From the NCBI RefSeq assembly GCF_050337045.1, contig NZ_JAKJSO010000011.1:248001-312000 (forward strand): a DNA stretch of 64,000 nucleotides, in the 5' to 3' direction. Below the pieces are notes generated by a model. That model saw nothing but the letters and a program-made list of their open reading frames with translations, had not been told where the DNA came from and did no database searches. A program made the position numbers and the translations under genes. Each line of letters begins with the position of its first letter. The first letter of the stretch is position 1. Origin of the DNA: Photobacterium kagoshimensis. Lineage in GTDB: Bacteria > Pseudomonadota > Gammaproteobacteria > Enterobacterales > Vibrionaceae. This document shows, in pieces, positions 45,112 to 54,089 of the stretch.

Positions 45112-45504
45112 AATTCATCATCCTTGTTGAAGTAGTTATACTCATGGTGTTGGCTGAAACAGCCATGAGTATAAACACTCGTAATATTTAGCCGTGGTAC
45201 CGCAGTGATACCTAGCTGTGATACCGAGTCGCCATAAATCATTTTATGGCGAGGCGCTTCTATTACTCTAGCGTTTTAACAAGAGGATTATCGAGTTTTT
45301 TACCGCTTGAGAGAAACACTGGTATACTGCCCTGCACCATCAAACTACCTGAACACCATAGAATAAGCCATCGCCCTACTATGGCAAAAATGATGGATAC
45401 GATGCAACAGGCTCGGTAATCGACTCAGTAATCCCCCGTGCAGGCACGAGAACAACAACAGTACAAGACAATGCACTTGGGGCGTTTTTTGGAAGACATG
45501 AACT
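45112..45504. promoter_or_regulatory. 393-bp divergent serB/ytjB region with hairpins and short repeats
   Basis: No gene is visible. A long hairpin lies just upstream of serB: TATACTCA (45137-45144) pairs with TGAGTATA (45166-45173), and inside it GGCTG pairs with CAGCC. A second hairpin, GCCATAAA/TTTATGGC, occupies 45231-45250. Between them are three copies of GTGRTACC (45194, 45205, 45218). They could belong to a serB leader, but no known attenuator or riboswitch is recognised. Confidence 0.4.
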
Positions 45505-46119
45505 ATGATGAAATTTAAAACCGCGCGACTCAAACGCTTCTGGCAAGTCTTTGTCTTATTAGCCTGTTTTGGTGGTATTGTCGCGATGCTGGAGTACGGC
45601 TCGCAGCTCAATAATCGTAACTATCAAATGCTCAGTGAACAAACCCAAACACTGTCGCGTATTTTAGTGCGCCAAGCGGCTGAAACCGCATCAAGCGATG
45701 TGATAGATAAAAACCAAGATAAGCTACAAGTGCTGGTACAGCGTTTGTCACAAGAGCCGCTGATTCTAGATGCGACCATTTACGATCTCAAAGGGCTCAC
45801 CGTTGCTCGTACCGAAGAGTCGATGCCTATTGAGCAAGTCACAGGGCTATCCACCCCGCTGGCCGTTGCCAGTTATGGTCGTCAGCAAGTGATCGAACCG
45901 ATTCTGTCTGGTGAGCAAATCATCGGTTTTTTACGTATTACGCTTGAACATGGCAAACTGGTTGAAAATGCCAATAGCCAAATTGAAAGCATGACCAACA
46001 CGGTGCGCGGGCTGGTGATAGCTGCACTCTTTATCGGTTTCTTGCTAGCCTTTACCTTTGGTCGTCGTAAAGATATTTGGCATTTCCCTTATTTACTAAC
46101 AGCTAACGCCAAAGATTAA
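45505..46119 (+). CDS. ytjB: YtjB (Smp) family membrane protein
   Basis: The 204-residue inner membrane protein has an N-terminal transmembrane helix (about 16-34), a periplasmic domain, a second helix (about 170-187) and a short cytoplasmic tail, as in the Smp/YtjB family. Function in E. coli is not well defined. Its place divergent from serB is the same as in E. coli, which supports the assignment. GGAAG lies upstream, and ATG 45505 or ATG 45508 are possible starts. Confidence 0.85.
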   Translation: MMKFKTARLKRFWQVFVLLACFGGIVAMLEYGSQLNNRNYQMLSEQTQTLSRILVRQAAETASSDVIDKNQDKLQVLVQRLSQEPLILDATIYDLKGLTVARTEESMPIEQVTGLSTPLAVASYGRQQVIEPILSGEQIIGFLRITLEHGKLVENANSQIESMTNTVRGLVIAALFIGFLLAFTFGRRKDIWHFPYLLTANAKD

Positions 46120-46170
46120 TTCCATTTCCGCGCGCTGATATAAATCTAAATCGCTCGCAAATAAGTAAAA

Positions 46171-46197
46171 AAAAAGACGACTCGTAGTCGTCTTTTT
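46171..46197. terminator. Bidirectional terminator between ytjB and deoD
   Basis: The stem AAAAAGACGACT/AGTCGTCTTTTT has a 3-base loop and lies between convergent genes. Confidence 0.9.
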
Positions 46198-46232
46198 TAT
46201 CGCTTAAAGGTAATGCCTAAAGGCTATTACAC

Positions 46233-46952
46233 TTATTCAGCATCACCTAGAAGTACAGACTCTAGTGCGATTTCCATCATGTCGTTGAACGTTAGTTGAC
46301 GCTCTTCAGATGTTGTCGCTTCACCACGTAGGATGTGATCAGATACGGTACAGATAGTCAGTGCTTTCGCACCAAACTCAGCCGCTAGGCCGTAGATACC
46401 TGCCGCTTCCATTTCAACACCGACGATGCCGTATTTCTTCATTGTTTGGAAGAAACTGAAATCTGGGTTGTAGAATAAGTCAGCCGAGAAAATGTTACCG
46501 ACTTTAACGTCAACGCCTTTTGCTTTCGCTGCGTCTACGGCATTTTGTACCATGCCGTAGTCTGCTAGTGCTGCAAAATCGTGATCGCCAAAACGAATAC
46601 GGTTTACTTTAGAATCTGTCGATGCGCCCATACCGATAACAACATCACGTAGGTTTACATCGTCACGTACCGCGCCACAGCTACCAACACGGATGATTTT
46701 CTTCACGCCGAAATCTTTGATTAGCTCAGTTGCGTAAATTGAGCACGATGGGATACCCATACCGTGGCCCATTACAGAGATCTTACGGCCTTTGTAGGTA
46801 CCCGTGAAACCTAGCATGCTACGAACGTTACATACTTCTTTGGCATCGTCTAAGAACGTTTCTGCGATGTATTTTGCGCGTAGCGGGTCACCCGGCATTA
46901 GTACTACGTCTGCAAAATCACCCATTTCAGCATTAATATGTGGAGTAGCCAT
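46233..46952 (-). CDS. deoD: Purine nucleoside phosphorylase DeoD
   Basis: This 239-residue hexameric-type PNP has MPGDPLRAKYIA (phosphate loop), RVGSCGA, the nucleoside-binding EMEAAG and catalytic Asp in SDHILRGE. It cleaves purine (deoxy)ribonucleosides to base plus (deoxy)ribose 1-phosphate, which DeoB then isomerises. GGAAA precedes the ATG. It is the last of deoC-deoA-deoB-deoD, with a 170-bp gap after deoB that may contain a secondary promoter. Confidence 0.96.
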   Translation of the reverse strand: MATPHINAEMGDFADVVLMPGDPLRAKYIAETFLDDAKEVCNVRSMLGFTGTYKGRKISVMGHGMGIPSCSIYATELIKDFGVKKIIRVGSCGAVRDDVNLRDVVIGMGASTDSKVNRIRFGDHDFAALADYGMVQNAVDAAKAKGVDVKVGNIFSADLFYNPDFSFFQTMKKYGIVGVEMEAAGIYGLAAEFGAKALTICTVSDHILRGEATTSEERQLTFNDMMEIALESVLLGDAE

Positions 46953-47122
46953 GGTTATTTCCTTTTCGTTTCAACAAGGGTCCGTTTGGATTGCACTCGT
47001 TGATAAATCATAATTAGTGATCGCTGTTTCTGCCTCTTATTCATCATAACCAGAAACAGCGATTTGACTTTGATCTGTGTACTTACAAGCTCGTGCGATT
47101 CAGTATTAACCGTCTTTTTGCA

Positions 47123-48343
47123 TTACAAGAAAGACTTACCGTAATCCATATCTGAAAGGCCGTGGTGCGCGGCAAGGCTTTGACCAATATCGGCAAATGT
47201 CTCACGGCGACCCAGCGAACCAGCTGGTACTTTAGGACCAGCAACAATCACAGGGATATGCTCACGCGTATGGTCGGTACCTTCCCACGTTGGATCACAA
47301 CCGTGATCCGCCGTTAAGATAAGTACATCGTCTTCTTGCAGTAGTTCAAGCACCTCAGGTAGACGCTTATCAAAGTATTCTAGCGCCGCGGCATAGCCTG
47401 CAACATTACGGCGGTGGCCGTATGCTGAATCGAAATCGACGAAGTTAGTGAATACTAAGCTGTTGTCGCCCGCTTGTTTAATTTGCTCAAGCGTTGCGTC
47501 AAACAGATCTGGAATACCTGTTGCTTTCACTTTTTTGGTGATACCGCAGCCTGCGTAAATATCAGAGATCTTACCGATTGAAATCACGTCACCGTTTTTC
47601 TCTTCAACCAGTTTTTGTAAGAACGTTGGCGCTGGTGGCTCAACAGACAGATCACGACGGTTACCCGTACGTTCAAATTGTCCTTTGCCTGCACCAACGA
47701 ATGGACGCGCAATAACACGACCAATGTTGTAGTCTTCCAACTCTTCACGCACGATTTGACATAGTTCTAGTAAGTTATCTAAACCGTATGTTTCTTCGTG
47801 ACATGCAATTTGGAATACCGAGTCAGCCGAGGTATAGAAAATAGGCTTGCCCGTTTTCATGTGCTCTTCACCCAAGTCATCCAGTACTTGTGTACCTGAT
47901 GCATGGCAGTTACCTAGGTAACCCGGTAGGTTGGCACGTTCAACAATGCTATCTAGTAACTCTTGCGGGAAGCTGTTGCTGTGATCGGTAAAGTAACCCC
48001 AATCAAACAGAACAGGTACGCCAGCGATTTCCCAGTGGCCTGACGGGGTATCTTTACCCGAAGACAACTCTTTCGCATGGCCGTAAGCGCCAGTGATTTC
48101 TACCTTCGCATCCAAACCTTCAGGGAAGTAACCTGAAGATTCTTCACATGCTTTACCCAAACCCAGTTTATTTAGGTTAGGCAAGTGTAGAGGACCACTA
48201 CGTTCACCGTTATCCGCTTCACCGCGTGCACAAGCTTGTGCAATGTGACCCATGGTGTTTGCGCCTACATCACCGAAATCGACGGCATCTTCTGTGGCAC
48301 CAATACCGAATGAATCTAGTACTAGGATTATTGAACGTTTCAT
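47123..48343 (-). CDS. deoB: Phosphopentomutase DeoB
   Basis: The 406-residue metalloenzyme of the alkaline phosphatase superfamily has metal-binding motifs SFGIGA, KDTPSGHWE and TADHGCDPT. It converts (deoxy)ribose 1-phosphate to the 5-phosphate, linking the phosphorylases DeoA and DeoD to aldolase DeoC. CGGAG lies before the ATG. It starts 12 bp after the deoA stop. Length equals E. coli DeoB. Confidence 0.96.
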   Translation of the reverse strand: MKRSIILVLDSFGIGATEDAVDFGDVGANTMGHIAQACARGEADNGERSGPLHLPNLNKLGLGKACEESSGYFPEGLDAKVEITGAYGHAKELSSGKDTPSGHWEIAGVPVLFDWGYFTDHSNSFPQELLDSIVERANLPGYLGNCHASGTQVLDDLGEEHMKTGKPIFYTSADSVFQIACHEETYGLDNLLELCQIVREELEDYNIGRVIARPFVGAGKGQFERTGNRRDLSVEPPAPTFLQKLVEEKNGDVISIGKISDIYAGCGITKKVKATGIPDLFDATLEQIKQAGDNSLVFTNFVDFDSAYGHRRNVAGYAAALEYFDKRLPEVLELLQEDDVLILTADHGCDPTWEGTDHTREHIPVIVAGPKVPAGSLGRRETFADIGQSLAAHHGLSDMDYGKSFL

Positions 48344-48355
48344 ATTGACTCCGAA

Positions 48356-49705
48356 TTAAACATCTTCCGCGCGAACGCGACGGTAAACTTCTGGGGTAGC
48401 TTCTGGTTTTTGCTCAGACACATTGATCGCTTGGCGAACGGCTTTCGCTGCTTCTTCCCACTGTGCTTCGCTACGTGCATGTACCATAGCAAGTGGGGTA
48501 TCAGCGTAAACTTCGTCACCTAGACGGATCATATCGCTCAGGCCTACTGCGTAGTCGATAGTGTCGCTAGCAACACGGCGACCACCGCCCATGCCAACAA
48601 CAGCCATACCCAAACCACGTGTATCCATTGCTGTTGCAAAGTTCGTTGCGCCCGCAAGTTGTGCTGCGTCAGCAAACACAGGTTTCACGATTTCTGCTGT
48701 GTCGAGGTAGTTGTTGTAGTTTTCCATGAAATCTACAGGGCCACCAAGACCGGCTACCATTTTGCCAAAGCGCTCTGCGGCTTGGCCATTATCAAGTACT
48801 GCTTGTAGCTTAGTACGCGCTTGCTCTAAGTCGCTTGCTAAACCACTAATTAATAACATTTCAGCACACAGTGCCATGGTCACTTCAAACAAGCGAGGGT
48901 TACGGTATTCACCGGTTAAGAATTGCACTGCTTCGCGCACTTCTAACGCATTACCTGCTGTTGAAGCCAACACTTGGTTCATGTCGGTTAGCAATGCTGT
49001 AGTACGCGTACCCGCACCATTTGCTACCGCGACGATAGATTTTGCAAGCTCTTCAGACGCGTCGTAAGTTGGCATGAATGCACCAGAACCTACTTTTACG
49101 TCCATGATTAACGAACCTAGACCTGCTGCTAATTTCTTCGACAAGATAGAGGCAGTGATCAATGAGATATTATCAACCGTTGCCGTCACGTCACGGGTTG
49201 CGTATACACGCTTATCCGCTGGTGCTAAGTCGCCAGTCTGGCCGATAATCGCCACACCAGCTTCTTTGGTCACTTTACCAAACACATCATTGGTTGGAGT
49301 AATGTTGTAACCAGGGATCGCTTCTAGCTTATCCAGTGTACCGCCAGTGTGACCCAAGCCACGACCAGAGATCATAGGAACAAAGCCGCCACATGCCGCT
49401 ACCATAGCGCCTAGCATTAGTGAGGTTACATCGCCCACGCCGCCCGTTGAGTGCTTATCAACGATTGGACCGCCGAAGTCCATGTGACTCCAATCAATCA
49501 CCATGCCTGAATCACGCATTGCACAGGTTAGTGCTACACGCTCGTCCATGGTCATGTCGTTGAAGTAAATAGCCATCGCAAACGCAGCGATCTGACCTTC
49601 AGATACGGTCTCTTTTGCAATGCCTTGAATAAAGAAGTTAATTTCGTCTGACGTTAGAATAACGTTATCGCGTTTTTTACGAATGATTTCTTGAGGTAAG
49701 TACAT
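48356..49705 (-). CDS. deoA: Thymidine phosphorylase DeoA
   Basis: The 449-residue protein has the thymidine phosphorylase signature KHSTGGVGDVTSL (phosphate binding) and GRGLGHTGGTLDKLE. It splits thymidine or deoxyuridine to base plus deoxyribose 1-phosphate. It is slightly longer than the E. coli enzyme (440) at the C-terminus. AGGGGC precedes the ATG. The gene lies 143 bp after deoC in the operon. Confidence 0.96.
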   Translation of the reverse strand: MYLPQEIIRKKRDNVILTSDEINFFIQGIAKETVSEGQIAAFAMAIYFNDMTMDERVALTCAMRDSGMVIDWSHMDFGGPIVDKHSTGGVGDVTSLMLGAMVAACGGFVPMISGRGLGHTGGTLDKLEAIPGYNITPTNDVFGKVTKEAGVAIIGQTGDLAPADKRVYATRDVTATVDNISLITASILSKKLAAGLGSLIMDVKVGSGAFMPTYDASEELAKSIVAVANGAGTRTTALLTDMNQVLASTAGNALEVREAVQFLTGEYRNPRLFEVTMALCAEMLLISGLASDLEQARTKLQAVLDNGQAAERFGKMVAGLGGPVDFMENYNNYLDTAEIVKPVFADAAQLAGATNFATAMDTRGLGMAVVGMGGGRRVASDTIDYAVGLSDMIRLGDEVYADTPLAMVHARSEAQWEEAAKAVRQAINVSEQKPEATPEVYRRVRAEDV

Positions 49706-49848
49706 TATCTGCCCCTGTTAGCTTGGGTGTAGGGTACATACTTTGCTGTATTTTGAGTGTAAGAGGTCGGACGCTTACGAATAAGCATCTAGCCTTGGCA
49801 AAGTATGGGGAATAAAGGTGGCGGTTTACGCCACCTTATTGTTCAGGC

Positions 49849-50622
49849 TTAGTAGCCGCCTTCAGCAGCTTTTTCGCCTTCACCTAACGTGTGAAGCAGA
49901 TTTGCTAGTAGGCTTGATGCACCAAAGCGGTAGTGCATGTTGTCAGCCCACTCAGCACCTAGTAGGCGATCTGCCATTGCTAGGTATGTTTGTGCGTCTT
50001 CAGCTGTACGCACACCACCTGCAGGCTTGAAGCCAACAGTTTTTGCTACGCCCATGTTTTTAATCACGTTCAGCATGATTTCTGCTGATTCTGGCGTTGC
50101 GTTTACAGGCACTTTACCTGTTGATGTTTTGATGAAATCAGCACCGGCTTTGATAGAGATTTCAGACGCTTTAATGATTAGCGCTTCTTCTTTCAGTTCA
50201 CCTGTTTCGATAATTACTTTCAGTAAGATATCGCCACATGCTGCTTTACATTGTTTAACTAGCTCGAAGCCAACTTCTTCGTTGCCTGCGATCAGTGCAC
50301 GGTATGGGAATACAACATCCACTTCGTCTGCACCGTATGCAACAGCTGCTTTTGTTTCAGCTACTGCAATTTCAATATCGTCGTTACCGTGTGGGAAGTT
50401 AGTAACTGTTGCGATGCGTACATCAGGTGTACCTTGCTCACGTAGTTGCTTTTTAGCAGCTGGGATAAAACGTGGGTAAATACATACTGCTGCTGTGTTG
50501 CCTACGGCTGTCTTCGCGTTCTTACAAAGTTCGATCACTTTTGCATCAGTGTCGTCGTCGTTAAGAGTGGTAAGATCCATTAGTTTTAGTGCGCGTAGTG
50601 CAGCAGTTTTTAATTCGCTCAT
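49849..50622 (-). CDS. deoC: Deoxyribose-phosphate aldolase DeoC
   Basis: This 257-residue class I aldolase has its Schiff-base lysine in DFIKTSTGK and supporting residues in LKVIIETGEL. It cleaves deoxyribose 5-phosphate to glyceraldehyde 3-phosphate and acetaldehyde. GGAG lies 6 bases before the ATG. It is the first gene of the deo operon, so the regulatory region for all four genes lies upstream at 50623-50990. Confidence 0.96.
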   Translation of the reverse strand: MSELKTAALRALKLMDLTTLNDDDTDAKVIELCKNAKTAVGNTAAVCIYPRFIPAAKKQLREQGTPDVRIATVTNFPHGNDDIEIAVAETKAAVAYGADEVDVVFPYRALIAGNEEVGFELVKQCKAACGDILLKVIIETGELKEEALIIKASEISIKAGADFIKTSTGKVPVNATPESAEIMLNVIKNMGVAKTVGFKPAGGVRTAEDAQTYLAMADRLLGAEWADNMHYRFGASSLLANLLHTLGEGEKAAEGGY

Positions 50623-50990
50623 GACTATCTCCAGAGTCCAATTATCAATACTAAGTCAAACAGCTCACACAGCGTGAGCTGCTCACTGAGCGGACTTGCT
50701 CCTTGAAGAATCGAGGCAATCTCATTATTGCACTCAATCGACATCCTTTTTCACCGCGCAAGGTAGAGGGTGTACCTTGCTTTTGCCATTCACAGCATAA
50801 ACGTGACATCTCCCATCACGTTGGGGAATGCTGTTAAAGCACTCATCGCATTCGGATGATAACCCCATCATACCAAGGTAAGATTCATGCCACCATCAAA
50901 GTCGTGTTTCCAGGGGTAGACAATATGTTTACCTACAAAACTCAAACCAAACCGTTTATTTTCAATAACTTGAAACAAACAACTTAACCA
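50623..50990 (-). promoter_or_regulatory. Upstream region of the deo operon with two dyads
   Basis: No gene is visible here. AACGTGA-N9-TCACGTT (50800-50822) is a perfect 7+7 dyad and a good operator candidate, although its spacing does not fit CRP. AGCTCAC-N5-GTGAGCT at about 50660-50679 lies close to deoC and may form an RNA hairpin. Known deo operons are controlled by CytR/DeoR and CRP; which protein binds here is not decided by the sequence. Confidence 0.45.
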
Positions 50991-51164
50991 TCACCCTGTG
51001 AAAAATCGTTCAATTATCCATTGATACGAGATCCCACCTAGGTAGACTCCCACAATCCCCATCACCCCAGATAATACTGGTGGCGCCGGGATGGGTAGCT
51101 TTATCGCTGAAAACAACATACCGACAATAAAACCAGCAAAGATAGATAATAATACTTCACCCAT
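50991..51164 (-). CDS. XapX-domain small membrane protein (57 residues)
   Basis: A short frame on the minus strand encodes two hydrophobic segments joined by LPIPAPPVLSGVMGIVGVYL, the hallmark of the XapX domain (a family of about 50-residue membrane proteins of unknown role). AGAGAG lies upstream of the ATG. The gene sits between nupC and deoC on the same strand. XapX proteins have been noted near nucleoside uptake genes (xapX name), so a link with the deo-nupC context is possible. Confidence 0.85.
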   Translation of the reverse strand: MGEVLLSIFAGFIVGMLFSAIKLPIPAPPVLSGVMGIVGVYLGGISYQWIIERFFTG

Positions 51165-51387
51165 AACAGCTCTCTTTCGCTGTGAAATTCAACTATGAGT
51201 GTAGACCTTATCTCGCTTTATCCGACCTTGTTCATGCAACTAATGTTAGCAAAGTGAATAACCATAAAAGGGAACGCAATCGATTTTATGGCTTTAACTT
51301 TGAGCCTTATCGTGGTTTTTACCAATATTGTTGAAAGAATAAAACACACGAAATTATTCATTCGAAATAGGAGGTCGACAATAGGGG

Positions 51388-51468
51388 ATGGAAAAGAATA
51401 AACAACAAAAAGAGAAGTCAGGAAAGAACCAAACAAAGAAGCTGGGGCATCGCAAACAAGCCTTGTAA
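51388..51468 (+). CDS. Possible 26-residue Lys-rich small protein
   Basis: ATG 51388 opens a frame of 26 codons, extremely rich in Lys and Gln (MEKNKQQKEKSGKNQTKK at the start). A perfect AGGAGG lies at 51369-51374 (13 bases upstream) and AGGGG directly before the ATG. It could be a very short nucleic-acid-binding protein or a chance frame. The rest of 51165-51546 holds no other gene that I can support. Confidence 0.4.
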   Translation: MEKNKQQKEKSGKNQTKKLGHRKQAL

Positions 51469-51495
51469 TGAGGTAGGTAGCAAATCAGCAGAGAC

Positions 51496-51526
51496 AAAAA
51501 CGCCACAGCAAGGCCGTGGCGTTTTT
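51496..51526 (-). terminator. nupC terminator
   Basis: The stem AAAAACGCCAC/GTGGCGTTTTT lies 21 bases past the nupC stop, with T residues on the minus strand. Confidence 0.85.
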
Positions 51527-51546
51527 CAATTCGACGAGGTGTCGTA

Positions 51547-52812
51547 TTACATTGCGTTGATAGTCACGAATAGACCAGCAATTGTTGCAGACATTAGGTT
51601 AGATAATGTACCTGCAGCTACGGCTTTCATACCGAAACGCGCGATGTCATGACGACGGCTTGGTGCAAGACCACCAAGGCCACCTAGTAGGATTGCTACC
51701 GATGAAAGGTTAGCAAAACCACATAGAGCGAATGAGATGATTGCTTTAGTTTTCTCAGAAAGAACCACTTCAGCCGCTTCACCTAGGTAAGGGGCAAAGT
51801 TTAGGTAAGCAACGAATTCGTTCACTACCAGTTTCTGACCGATGAAAGAACCAGCGATGGTTGCTTCTTCCCATGGCACACCGATTAGGAATGCTAGTGG
51901 AGAGAATACGTAACCAAGAATAAGCTCTAGTGTTAGTTCAGGCATACCGAACCAACCACCGATGCCACCTAGCATACCGTTGATTAGTGCAATCAAACCG
52001 ATGAATGCTAATAGCATTGCACCTACGTTAAGTGCTAGTTGCATACCAGAAGATGCGCCTGCCGCTGCTGCGTCAATCACGTTAGCTGGTTTATCATCAC
52101 CGTGTGCATCATCGCCAGCTAGTTGCTCAATTGGCTCTTCAGTTTCAGGTTTGATGATTTTAGCAAACAGTAGACCACCTGGTGCAGCCATGAAAGATGC
52201 TGCGATTAGGTATTCTAGTGGTACACCCATTGATGCGTAACCGGCTAGTACACCACCCGCTACAGATGCTAGACCACCACACATTACGGCAAACAGCTCA
52301 GATTGCGTCATTTTAGGAACGAACGGACGAATCACCAATGGTGCTTCCGTTTGACCAACGAAGATGTTCGCTGTTGCAGACATAGATTCCGCACGAGAAG
52401 TACCTAGTGCTTTCTGTAAGCCACCGCCTAGTGCGTTGATAACAATCTGCATCACACCTAGGTAGTAAAGTACGCTGATCAATGCAGAGAAGAATACGAT
52501 AACTGGTAGTACACGCAATGCGAATACGAAACCGCCGCCACCGAACACTTCAAACATTTTGTCTGACGTTAAACCACCGAATAGGAAGTTAATACCGTCA
52601 TTACCGTAACCAATTACATTAGCTACAGCTTGTGACATGCCGTAAAGCACATCACGACCAACAGGTACATACAGAACAAATGCACCTAACAAGAATTGAA
52701 TGGCAAAAGCGCCACCAACAGTACGTAGATTAATAGCTTTGCGGTTGTCCGATAACAGTACTGCGATTGCAAGCAATACCGCCATCCCAACCAGGCTCAT
52801 AAACAGGCTCAT
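51547..52812 (-). CDS. nupC: NupC/CNT-family nucleoside transporter
   Basis: This 421-residue inner membrane concentrative nucleoside transporter imports nucleosides with H+ or Na+. Family signatures GQTEAPLVIRPF and the later GFANLSSVAILLGGLGGLAP are present, the latter part of the substrate site. GGATG precedes ATG 52812. It supplies substrates for DeoA and DeoD; the deo operon lies just downstream on the same strand, and a CRP site lies about 145 bp upstream. Confidence 0.92.
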   Translation of the reverse strand: MSLFMSLVGMAVLLAIAVLLSDNRKAINLRTVGGAFAIQFLLGAFVLYVPVGRDVLYGMSQAVANVIGYGNDGINFLFGGLTSDKMFEVFGGGGFVFALRVLPVIVFFSALISVLYYLGVMQIVINALGGGLQKALGTSRAESMSATANIFVGQTEAPLVIRPFVPKMTQSELFAVMCGGLASVAGGVLAGYASMGVPLEYLIAASFMAAPGGLLFAKIIKPETEEPIEQLAGDDAHGDDKPANVIDAAAAGASSGMQLALNVGAMLLAFIGLIALINGMLGGIGGWFGMPELTLELILGYVFSPLAFLIGVPWEEATIAGSFIGQKLVVNEFVAYLNFAPYLGEAAEVVLSEKTKAIISFALCGFANLSSVAILLGGLGGLAPSRRHDIARFGMKAVAAGTLSNLMSATIAGLFVTINAM

Positions 52813-52956
52813 GGTTTATGGCATCCTTTAGTTAAATTGGGCGTCTCGACAATTAGGCTCATAAATGAGTTGGGCGCATTATACTGATGCTAGGGCTGAT
52901 AAAGTAATGCCAACTTCACACTTTCTAAGGAAAGGATGTGAAAGTTTAACGCTAAG

Positions 52957-52972
52957 CGTGACAGCGATCACA
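52957..52972 (-). promoter_or_regulatory. Candidate CRP-binding site upstream of nupC
   Basis: On the minus strand TGTGA-TCGCTG-TCACG matches the CRP consensus (TGTGA-N6-TCACA) at 9 of 10 positions. Nearby sequence (TTGCGCAA, ACGCAAACG) resembles CytR-type elements. This fits cAMP-CRP control of nucleoside uptake as known for E. coli nupC. Confidence 0.7.
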
Positions 52973-53030
52973 CTGACTCTGGCAATTTGCGCAATCGGTT
53001 AACGCAAACGTTTGTCTTTTGAGATCTAAC

Positions 53031-53831
53031 TCACAGAGGAATGGCGAAAAGTTCAGCAGTGGTTAAGCTCGTTTCCCTTGCTATTTCTTGTTCAGATTCC
53101 GTTCTGAGAGCAGCTAAGCTTTGCAATACATTGCGTAAACGATCAGGACGATTTGGCTGTCCTTGAAAGCCAGCAACGGGCATATCGGGTGAATCAGTTT
53201 CTAGCAGTAACGCTGCCAATGGCAACTTAGTCATTGTAGTGCGAGTTTTATGCGCTCGACTATAGGTAATCGTTCCGCCTACCCCAATTTTGATACCTAG
53301 ATCAAGTAGCTGAGTTGCTTGCTGATAACTGCCACTAAAAGCGTGATACACGCCACCACGTTTGGGTGGATTTTGTCTCAATAATTTCAGTAGTTCAGGG
53401 AAAGCTTTCCGACAATGCAGTATCACGGGTAACTGATACTTATTCGCTAATTTTAGCTGTGCGGCTAGCCAAAATTGTTGCTGCTGACGCTGCGCTTGAG
53501 GATCACTGGCTTTATCGGCAACGGCAAAGTCTAGCCCGCATTCGCCTATCGCTACGCACTGGTGATTATTTTGTTGCTCCTTCAAAGCCACATCAAGTAA
53601 ACCTAAGGCATCGTCGCTGTGCTCAGCGCTAAAAAAGGGGTGCAACCCTAGGGCAAAGTAAATGTCAGAAAACTGCGCCGCTAGCTTAGTTACTTGCTGC
53701 CAATTACGTTGGCCTACCGCAGGCACGATGAGCTTCTTAACGCCCTGTTGCTGCGCCAAGGTAAGAAAGTGGGCGGGATCTTGAGTAAAGGGCGCAAAGT
53801 CAAAATGGCAATGGCTATCAATCAGCACCAT
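53031..53831 (-). CDS. TatD-family metal-dependent hydrolase (YjjV-like)
   Basis: The 266-residue TIM-barrel protein has metal-binding motifs DSHCHFD, GECGLDF, VILHCRKA and ETDSPDM. TatD proteins act as DNases or as editing hydrolases; neighbours suggest the YjjV branch, which lies beside deoC in E. coli. ATG 53831 (AAGGGG upstream) is chosen because DSHCHFD then lies at residues 4-10 as usual. The start overlaps the 3' end of the small Cys-rich gene by 10 bases. Confidence 0.88.
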   Translation of the reverse strand: MVLIDSHCHFDFAPFTQDPAHFLTLAQQQGVKKLIVPAVGQRNWQQVTKLAAQFSDIYFALGLHPFFSAEHSDDALGLLDVALKEQQNNHQCVAIGECGLDFAVADKASDPQAQRQQQQFWLAAQLKLANKYQLPVILHCRKAFPELLKLLRQNPPKRGGVYHAFSGSYQQATQLLDLGIKIGVGGTITYSRAHKTRTTMTKLPLAALLLETDSPDMPVAGFQGQPNRPDRLRNVLQSLAALRTESEQEIARETSLTTAELFAIPL

Positions 53832-54046
53832 GGTTTCCCCTTGGCACAAGGCACAGATTGTTTACAACTCGCCTCGACATCATCACGCTTGCCACACTTG
53901 TCATAATTAGGGTGGCGAGGATCATGATGATCATATCGCACTGGCGCACAGCAACGACGGTTCTCCGCTGTTAGCCCTATGTGCTGGCACCAGTTATCAT
54001 AACGCGCAATTACACGCCCTATTCCCCGCTTTATTTGTTGCAGCAT
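53822..54046 (-). CDS. Small Cys-rich protein coupled to the TatD-like gene
   Basis: The 74-residue frame has seven cysteines (CQHIG, RRCCAPV, KCGKRD, SCKQSVPCAKGKPWC) and many charged residues. It has no signal peptide. It overlaps the tatD-like start by 10 bases, a typical translational coupling, so it is probably a real gene. The cysteines could bind zinc or an Fe-S cluster. I do not recognise a named family. Confidence 0.6.
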   Translation of the reverse strand: MLQQIKRGIGRVIARYDNWCQHIGLTAENRRCCAPVRYDHHDPRHPNYDKCGKRDDVEASCKQSVPCAKGKPWC

Positions 54047-54089
54047 AGCCTTTACTTCCTATTGGTACTTCCGCTGGGCTCATACACGG

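Noticed and set aside
51218..51436. 72-residue hydrophobic minus-strand frame between XapX and nupC
   Set aside because: No ribosome binding site, and it is antisense to a Lys-rich stretch, which always gives Phe/Leu-rich translations.
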